64,000 nucleotides of DNA from JAFGBM01 sp964610155 (GTDB lineage Bacteria; Actinomycetota; Actinomycetes; Actinomycetales; Demequinaceae): NCBI GenBank assembly GCA_964610155.1, contig CAZSUY010000001.1, positions 1-64,000 on the forward strand. The letters are read 5' to 3'. The translations under genes were made by a program, and so were the position numbers. Of this stretch, positions 59,015 to 64,000 are shown piece after piece; position 1 is the stretch's first letter; each line of letters begins with the position of its first letter. A model generated the notes under the pieces. That model made no database searches, was not told where the DNA came from, and was given only the letters and a program-made list of their open reading frames with translations.

Positions 59015-59959
59015 CTATGCGCTCTTGCGTCGACGCCTCTGCAGGATGTCGTCGAGCGTCTGGGTGGAAGCCTCGGCCTCGCGCTGGTCGGCCACCCCCT
59101 CTGCCGCCCTGATCCCTGCCGCCAGATCCTCCTCCGAGATCGGTCGGGGAGTCTGAACCTTGGCCATGGGCTTGAGGGTGTAGGTCGGGATCGGAAGCAT
59201 CCCCGGTGACCATCCCCGATCCTCCTCCTCGGGAAGGCCGACGGACGGAAGGTCGGGTGCCACCCCCGGAGCGACGGCCTCCCGGGTCACGACCTTGATG
59301 GCCTGGGTTTCCTCGTTCGACGTCTTGGCCTCGTGCCCGGCGGCCCTCTCGATCGCGACCCTCTGCAGAGCGGCCGTGGCCGTGGCCGCGATCGCCACCT
59401 CCTTCGCCACCGGCACGAGCCGGTTATCTGCCTTCACCTGTGCTCGCACAGCTCGGCGTCCCGCGATGGTGATGCCCCCGAGCGCGGTGGATGCCGCGAT
59501 CGCCGACCACAGCGGCCAGGCCGTGGCGACGACAAACCCCCAGGTCACGGAGGCGGCGAAGACCGAGAGCACCCCTACGGCGGCACGACGACGAGCCTGC
59601 GCGGCTCGCCGAGCGAGGGCCCTACTGCGATCCCGTTGCATGGTAACCATCTGACGGCGGGCGACGACAGCGGCTCGATCGAGTGGAGCGGCGGGACGAG
59701 ACATGACGGTTCCCCCAAGTGCCTTGATGGATGCCCGGGCCTCGCGTGGGGCGAGCCCTCGGGTGCTCTTCTTCTTCTTTGGGCGGACAGGCTCCAACTC
59801 GACGCGAGCGGCCGAGGAGCGAATCACCTCAAGGTCGGCGCGGTACCAGCCCTCCGTACGGACGACCGCATACTGTCCGGCTTCTCGGATTCGATCTGGA
59901 AGGGCATAGAGCAAAATAAGGCCCAGTGCCGCAATGGCTAGAAGCCCGACCGGTGGCAT
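59015..59959 (-). CDS. Conserved membrane protein (Rv0996-position)
   Basis: 314 residues from ATG 59959, fixed by TACCGT on the minus strand six bases upstream. One N-terminal span (VGLLAIAALGLILLYALPD), a basic cytoplasmic region (VRPKKKKSTRGLAPREARAS), then two close spans (AAVGVLSVFAASVTWGFVVA and PLWSAIAASTALGGITIAG). An acidic Pro-rich C-terminus ends in basic RRRRKSA. Function unknown; it sits next to the rimJ-type gene as the transmembrane protein Rv0996 does in M. tuberculosis. Confidence 0.75.
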   Translation of the reverse strand: MPPVGLLAIAALGLILLYALPDRIREAGQYAVVRTEGWYRADLEVIRSSAARVELEPVRPKKKKSTRGLAPREARASIKALGGTVMSRPAAPLDRAAVVARRQMVTMQRDRSRALARRAAQARRRAAVGVLSVFAASVTWGFVVATAWPLWSAIAASTALGGITIAGRRAVRAQVKADNRLVPVAKEVAIAATATAALQRVAIERAAGHEAKTSNEETQAIKVVTREAVAPGVAPDLPSVGLPEEEDRGWSPGMLPIPTYTLKPMAKVQTPRPISEEDLAAGIRAAEGVADQREAEASTQTLDDILQRRRRKSA

Positions 59960-60026
59960 ACACCGACGGTACGGCCAGCTCCGCGCTCTCCCCCGGAGCG
60001 CCATCGGCGTGTCAAGCGAGTCTTCG

Positions 60027-60623
60027 CTATATTGCCCCTCCCCCGAGGGATTCCCAGCACTCCCCCAACCGCTTCTCGTCCACCGTCAGAGCGAACACTC
60101 GGTGATCTCGCCATCCACCGTCGACGTATAGGTATCGCTTCCGTATGCCCTCGTCTCGAAATCCGAGCTTGTTGGCCACCCTGATGCTCGACTGGTTTTC
60201 CGTGCGGGTCGCGACCTCGACACGATGAAGTCCAAGGTCGAATCCCTGCTGGGTGAGGAGCGCCGCGGCTCGCGGAACGATTCCTCTGCCGGTGTGCTTC
60301 TCATCGATCCAGTACCCCAGGGATCCCGTCCTCGCCGAGCCCCACTCGATTCCTGTGATACACACCCGGCCCACGAATTCCCCATGGACGACGATCACCA
60401 TGTTGAGGGATCGTCCATGCTTCCACTGTCTCCGGTCTTTGCGAACCAGCGCCTTGAAGCGTATGGGCTTCGCCATCCGTCCCGGCGGTACCGTCGCCTC
60501 CCATGGACGCAGCCACGCCCGATTCCGCTGCCGAAGATCGAGCCACGCCCTCTCGTCCCCCGGAGCCAGCGCACGAATGACCACGTCGCCATAGGCGAGG
60601 GCTCTCGGACGGCGATAGGACAT
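60027..60623 (-). CDS. GNAT acetyltransferase, RimJ-like
   Basis: 198 residues from ATG 60623; earlier starts lie inside moeA. Acetyl-CoA site motif is GYWIDEKHTGRGIVPRAAALL (the R/Q-x-x-G-x-G/A loop as H-T-G-R-G-I), preceded by GRVCITGIEWGSARTGSL and followed by HRVEVATRTENQSSIRVANKLGF-type helix. It probably N-acetylates a protein terminus or alpha-amino substrate; target unknown. It is part of the galU-moeA-rimJ unit. Confidence 0.9.
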   Translation of the reverse strand: MSYRRPRALAYGDVVIRALAPGDERAWLDLRQRNRAWLRPWEATVPPGRMAKPIRFKALVRKDRRQWKHGRSLNMVIVVHGEFVGRVCITGIEWGSARTGSLGYWIDEKHTGRGIVPRAAALLTQQGFDLGLHRVEVATRTENQSSIRVANKLGFRDEGIRKRYLYVDGGWRDHRVFALTVDEKRLGECWESLGGGAI

Positions 60624-60634
60624 GGCACCCGTTT

Positions 60635-61870
60635 CTAGTCGTCCCACAGAAGGCAGGTCAGGGCATCCCCGACCTCCACCTTGGTCGTCTCTTCCGGGAC
60701 GATCGCTATCCCATTGGCGCGAGCCATGTCGACCAGGGACGGTTGCCAAGGATGCCCGACAACCTGCGCCTTCGCGTCGCGGGTCCTCGCATTCTCGATC
60801 ATCACAGGTACGCACTGGAGCACACCGCTCGGGGATTCCCAGGACTGAGTAGCCCTTGCCTTGAATCTCGGCCGCTCCTTCTCCGCATACGCCGACATCG
60901 TCCTGAGAACCGGACGCACATACATTTCAAAGGCGATGATGGCCGCAGCGGGATGCCCCGGGAGCGCAATCACCGGAGTGGAAACCCCTAGTGCACCCGA
61001 GGAGATCTCCCCATGACCATGGAGACGTCCGGGCATCATCGCGACGGAGAGCACCTCGAATGGTCCCAGTTCAGCGAGGACCTCGGGAAGAGTGTCGTCC
61101 TTTGCCCCGCTCAAGCCACCGGTCGTGAGAAGCAAGTCCGCCCGCACCAACTGATCCTCGATCGTCGTTCGTAACGTGATGCGGTCATCAATGACGGCTC
61201 CGACTCGATAGGCCCGCGCTCCCGCTTCCTCTACCATCACCGCAAGCGTGTGGGAGTTGGACTCCGGAACCCCGGCGTCCCTAAGGCGAGAGCCGGGTTC
61301 CCCGAGCTCATTCCCGACCGAGAGGACAACGACGCGAGGGGTCGGGTGCACGCTCAATCGTCGGCGACCCACAGCGGCTGCTATCCCCAACTGGCGGGCC
61401 CCTAACCTCGTTCCCGCGGAGACAAGGACCTGCCCGGCCTTGGCATCCATACCCCGCTGACGCACGTTGGCTCCTTGGCGCGAAGCGGTGAGGATCGAGA
61501 CCTTGGCGACGCCCCCGTCCGTTGCCCCCATGGGCACCACGGCGTCCGCGCCTTTTGGCATAGGCGCCCCAGAGACGATGCGCGCGGCGGTCCCCGGCAC
61601 GTGTCGACTTGGGCCGCGTATCTCCCAGGTGACGTCGTGCGATACGGAGAGGATCACGGGCGTGGCCATGGCCGCCTTCGCCACGTCGGCAGCGACCACC
61701 GCGTACCCATCGCATGTCGCTATCGCGACCGGAGGGATGGGGCCCTCGGTGATCAGGTCCTCCGCCAGAATGGATCCGGCCGAGTCTGCAACAAGAACCT
61801 CGATGGCGGCGATGCGTTCGATTCCCTTGAGCAACGTCGCGCGATACTGCGCGAGGGTTACCTTAGACAC
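60635..61870 (-). CDS. moeA: Molybdopterin molybdenumtransferase MoeA
   Basis: 411 residues from GTG 61870, directly abutting the galU stop. Motifs: ILAEDLITEGPIPPVAIATCDGYAV, RIVSGAPMPKGADAVVPMG, VVVLSVGNELGEPG, LLLTTGGLSGAKDDTLP and VIALPGHPAAAIIAFEMYV. It inserts molybdate into adenylated molybdopterin. No other molybdenum-cofactor genes are nearby; galU-moeA-rimJ is a conserved actinobacterial cluster, probably for historical rather than pathway reasons. Confidence 0.95.
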   Translation of the reverse strand: MSKVTLAQYRATLLKGIERIAAIEVLVADSAGSILAEDLITEGPIPPVAIATCDGYAVVAADVAKAAMATPVILSVSHDVTWEIRGPSRHVPGTAARIVSGAPMPKGADAVVPMGATDGGVAKVSILTASRQGANVRQRGMDAKAGQVLVSAGTRLGARQLGIAAAVGRRRLSVHPTPRVVVLSVGNELGEPGSRLRDAGVPESNSHTLAVMVEEAGARAYRVGAVIDDRITLRTTIEDQLVRADLLLTTGGLSGAKDDTLPEVLAELGPFEVLSVAMMPGRLHGHGEISSGALGVSTPVIALPGHPAAAIIAFEMYVRPVLRTMSAYAEKERPRFKARATQSWESPSGVLQCVPVMIENARTRDAKAQVVGHPWQPSLVDMARANGIAIVPEETTKVEVGDALTCLLWDD

Positions 61871-62815
61871 CTACCGCTCCTCCCTGTCCGATACGAAGGC
61901 CTTCAGCCAGGCGCAGAACTCCGGCCCTATCTCCGGGCGATCCGATGCAATCGAGACCATGGTCTTGAGGTACTCCAGTTTGTCACCTGTGTCGTACCGA
62001 CGACCACGGAATACGAGGCCAAGCACCCCTCCCCCCTCATCAACCGAAAGGTGCGCAAGTCTGTCGATGGCATCGGTCAACTGAATCTCCCCCCCCTGCC
62101 CGGGGGTCGTTGCGCGGATGGCCTCGAATACAGCGGGGGTGAAAAGGTATCTGCCGATGACGACGAAGTTGCTGAGTTCTTCCCCGGGCTCAGGCTTCTC
62201 GCTCAGTCGAAAAAGGCTATGGACCTCGGCGTCGACGGGGATTCGAGGCTCGCCCACCGCCCCGGGGATATCGGTGAGCGGAAGGGGAACGGGATCGACC
62301 GAGCCGTAGAGCCGAGCCTTCTCCCCTGGTACCTCGAGGAGGAGGATGATCGACATTCCCGTCAACTCATGGAGGGCGATCATCGCCGGAAGCGCGGAAT
62401 CCCGCTCATCGCACAAATCGTCCCCAAGCATGACGATAAATGGCTCAAGTCCGACGAAGTCAGCTGCGACACCGACAGCGTGCCCAAGGCCGTTCGGTTC
62501 GTGCTGTGTCAGGCAGGCAAGCGGCCCCAGGCCGGACACCCGCCGTACCTCATCGAGCAGACCTGTTTCACCCCTCTCCTCGAGGTATGCCTCCAAGTCA
62601 GCATCGCGTAGGAAGTGAGTCGCGACAGCATCCTTGCCCTCCGCCGTGACGAGCGCGATGTCGTGAAGACCCGCCGCGATGGCCTCCTCGACCACGTACT
62701 GAATCGACGGCCGATCGACAACGGGAATCAGTTCCTTGGGAATGGCCTTGGTCGCCGGGAGGAACCGAGTCCCCCTGCCCGCGGCCGCGACGACCACCTT
62801 TCGCACCTGTGCCAT
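61871..62815 (-). CDS. galU: UTP-glucose-1-phosphate uridylyltransferase
   Basis: 314 residues. Motifs: KVVVAAAGRGTRFLPATKAIPKE (nucleotide loop), VVDRPSIQYVVEEAIAAG, QHEPNGLGHAVGVAADF, FIVMLGDDLCDE and FRGRRYDTGDKLEYLKTMV. It makes UDP-glucose for glycans. Leaderless promoter TAGTCT on the minus strand six bases before ATG 62815; first gene of galU-moeA-rimJ. Confidence 0.96.
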   Translation of the reverse strand: MAQVRKVVVAAAGRGTRFLPATKAIPKELIPVVDRPSIQYVVEEAIAAGLHDIALVTAEGKDAVATHFLRDADLEAYLEERGETGLLDEVRRVSGLGPLACLTQHEPNGLGHAVGVAADFVGLEPFIVMLGDDLCDERDSALPAMIALHELTGMSIILLLEVPGEKARLYGSVDPVPLPLTDIPGAVGEPRIPVDAEVHSLFRLSEKPEPGEELSNFVVIGRYLFTPAVFEAIRATTPGQGGEIQLTDAIDRLAHLSVDEGGGVLGLVFRGRRYDTGDKLEYLKTMVSIASDRPEIGPEFCAWLKAFVSDREER

Positions 62816-62833
62816 TCCACGAGACTAGCCTTC

Positions 62834-62852
62834 GGTTCGCGTGTAGCGAACC
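62834..62852. promoter_or_regulatory. Inverted repeat between galU and the cyclo-ligase gene
   Basis: GGTTCGC-GTGTA-GCGAACC, a perfect 7-bp inverted repeat with 5-nt spacer, lies in the 75-bp divergent promoter region, next to the galU -10 hexamer. It could be an operator shared by both genes or a chance hairpin. Confidence 0.4.
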
Positions 62853-62890
62853 TCCTGGCTTCTCGGGCTCATTCCAGGGAGAATGGGTCC

Positions 62891-63523
62891 ATGGCCTCCT
62901 CTTCAGCGTCTCCAGCCTGGGTGGACGCGGAAGCCCTTGAGGACGCCAAGATCGCCCTCCGCGCCGCAACAACCACCGCTCGCTCAGTCAGGAAACTCAA
63001 GAAGCGTGCCGACGCGGCGGAAGCGATCGCCGCCCATCTCCTCGCGCTTCCCGAGTTGGAAAACACGCGGTGCGTGTCGATCTATGCCTCGAGGCCGACA
63101 GAACCCGGCACCCTGCCCATCATCGAAACCCTTGCTGCCCGAGGGGTTCGTATCCTGATTCCCGTCCTCGGCGAAGGGCTTGAGAGGTGCTGGGGGTTGT
63201 TCCAAGGGATGGAGGACCTGGTTCAGCACGCCCCAGAGCGACCACCGGAGCCCTCGGGTGATCCACTCCCCCCGGAAGCGATCGCCGAAGCCGATGTTGT
63301 GATTGCACCCGCCCTCGCGGTAGATGGCGCGGGGACGCGCCTTGGTCAGGGGGGCGGCTGGTACGACCGGGTGCTCAAGGGGGTCCGACCCGATGCCTTG
63401 ATCGTTGCTGTCACCTTCTCCGATGAGGTCCGCCTTGGCGGGGAACCCCTTCCACGGGCGACCCACGACGTCCCCGTGCACGCGGTGGCCACTCCCGATG
63501 GCGTGACGCGGTTCTCCCACTGA
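62891..63523 (+). CDS. 5-formyltetrahydrofolate cyclo-ligase
   Basis: 210 residues from ATG 62891 (AGGGAGAATGGGTCC upstream). Family features: an N-terminal basic helix, CVSIYASRPTEPGTLPII, VRILIPVLGEG, and the ATP-site signature GTRLGQGGGWYDRVL. The C-terminal HDVPVHAVATPDGV is also present. It converts 5-formyl-THF to 5,10-methenyl-THF with ATP. Followed after 9 bp by the FmdB-type gene, as in mycobacteria. Confidence 0.95.
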   Translation: MASSSASPAWVDAEALEDAKIALRAATTTARSVRKLKKRADAAEAIAAHLLALPELENTRCVSIYASRPTEPGTLPIIETLAARGVRILIPVLGEGLERCWGLFQGMEDLVQHAPERPPEPSGDPLPPEAIAEADVVIAPALAVDGAGTRLGQGGGWYDRVLKGVRPDALIVAVTFSDEVRLGGEPLPRATHDVPVHAVATPDGVTRFSH

Positions 63524-63532
63524 CGAGCCGAC

Positions 63533-63826
63533 ATGCCCACCTACACCTATGCCTGCCGCGACTGTCACCACCGTCTTGAAGTAGTGCAATCGATGAAGGA
63601 TGCCGCCCTCACCGATTGCCCCCGATGCGAGGGACCACTGAGAAAGGTATTCGAGGCCGTTGGGGTAGCGTTCCGCGGACCGGGGTTCTACCGCACCGAC
63701 TCCCGCGCGGACCCCCCTCCCAAGCCGGGTTCCCCTTCCAAGCCGAGTTCTGACTCCCCTCCGGCCTCCGACGCTGGCTCAAAGGCCCCCTCTGGCGCAC
63801 CAACCCCTGCCAAGGAGCCAGCGTAG
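63533..63826 (+). CDS. FmdB family zinc-ribbon protein
   Basis: 97 residues. The N-terminal zinc ribbon is MPTYTYACRDCHHRLEV...DCPRCEGPLRKVF with two CxxC pairs, then the conserved VGVAFRGPGFYRTDS. The C-terminal 40 residues are Pro/Ser/Ala/Lys-rich. FmdB-type proteins are proposed regulators or chaperone partners; the mycobacterial relative at this locus interacts with heat-stress chaperoning. Downstream of the folate cyclo-ligase. Confidence 0.9.
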   Translation: MPTYTYACRDCHHRLEVVQSMKDAALTDCPRCEGPLRKVFEAVGVAFRGPGFYRTDSRADPPPKPGSPSKPSSDSPPASDAGSKAPSGAPTPAKEPA

Positions 63827-63832
63827 GCCCGC

Positions 63833-64000
63833 CTACCAGTGCGGGGGGCGATCGCGTTGTATCTCTTCATCCCGGCTCGGACCCCCGACCTCCCCCCACC
63901 CCACATCGGTGTCGTCTACCGACCTAGACGGCAATACGTCACCGGGGCCAGGCTCAGGCTCCGGGTCGGGCTCAGGTTCCGGGCCAGGCTCAGGTTCAGG
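63833..64000 (-). pseudogene. 3' end of a gene with Pro-Glu-rich tail, probable frameshift
   Basis: The window edge cuts a minus-strand gene. One frame reads PEPEPGPEPEPDPEPEPG, then VDDTDVGWGEVRG and a premature stop near 63868. A shifted frame then reads DEEIQRDRPPHW and stops at TAG 63833-63835. The ending DDTDxGWG...DExxxRxRPPHW is a pattern I associate with conserved actinobacterial proteins, so both halves probably belong to one protein separated by a one-base shift near the G-rich run at 63870-63895. Confidence 0.45.

Overview
The window is chromosomal DNA of a G+C-rich actinobacterium (Actinomycetota). Evidence is the gene content (dynamin-like GTPase pair, EttA, DUF501, an FtsB-like protein, an RpfB-position G5 protein, a protein O-mannosyltransferase), GTG/TTG starts, and many leaderless starts of the form TANNNT-N6-ATG. 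From about 32.8 kb to the end, gene order closely follows what I recall of Mycobacterium tuberculosis Rv1026 back to Rv0991 (ppx, DUF501, ftsB-like, eno, lipoprotein, mazG, mfd, pth, rplY, prs, glmU, TetR, ispE, ksgA, rpfB, tatD, metG, rsmI, pmt, rimJ, moeA, galU, 5-FCL, FmdB). That comparison is from memory. A 100-N gap at 19907-20006 shows this is a draft scaffold.

Layout. 0-3.2 kb: tRNA-Arg(TCT) and two overlapping dynamin-like GTPases. 3.2-21.3 kb: a heavily rearranged accessory region built around a small ssb gene. The 5' part of ssb (5676-6008) and its 3' part (21183-21323) are separated by about 15.2 kb of inserted DNA. A second truncated ssb start (3688-3834) and a probable ssb tail (about 3585-3692) lie upstream. 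The insert carries a fused MmeI-like restriction-modification enzyme, four small genes of unknown function (one with a HEPN-like R-N-x4-H motif), a G+C-rich structured intergenic stretch, and an operon of three tyrosine-recombinase-like proteins plus a TnpC/DUF6262-like partner (Tn554-type logic). Three paralogous HEAT-repeat genes (2, 14 and about 17 repeats) sit beside the ssb pieces. One recombinase gene is frameshifted in a run of nine G.

21.3-32.8 kb: conserved housekeeping and membrane genes: ettA, tesB, a membrane protein, mscS, malQ, a cis-prenyltransferase, hemolysin III (with a palindromic operator candidate on its promoter), greA, an AI-2E-type exporter, msrA, a Bax-inhibitor-1 family protein and an unusual short tRNA-Leu(TAA).

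32.8-55.8 kb: the Rv1026-Rv1002-like block for polyphosphate/(p)ppGpp turnover, division, glycolysis, transcription-coupled repair, translation (Pth, L25, MetG, RsmA, RsmI), and precursor and cell-wall metabolism (Prs, GlmU, IspE, G5/transglycosylase, a VanY-type peptidase). 55.8-58.9 kb: a small accessory patch with a truncated FtsX-type permease remnant, a leaderless TIR-domain protein and a divergent unknown gene, ending at tRNA-Ala(CGC). 58.9-64 kb: membrane protein, RimJ-type acetyltransferase, moeA, galU, 5-formyltetrahydrofolate cyclo-ligase, an FmdB zinc ribbon, and the 3' end of a further gene that appears frameshifted.
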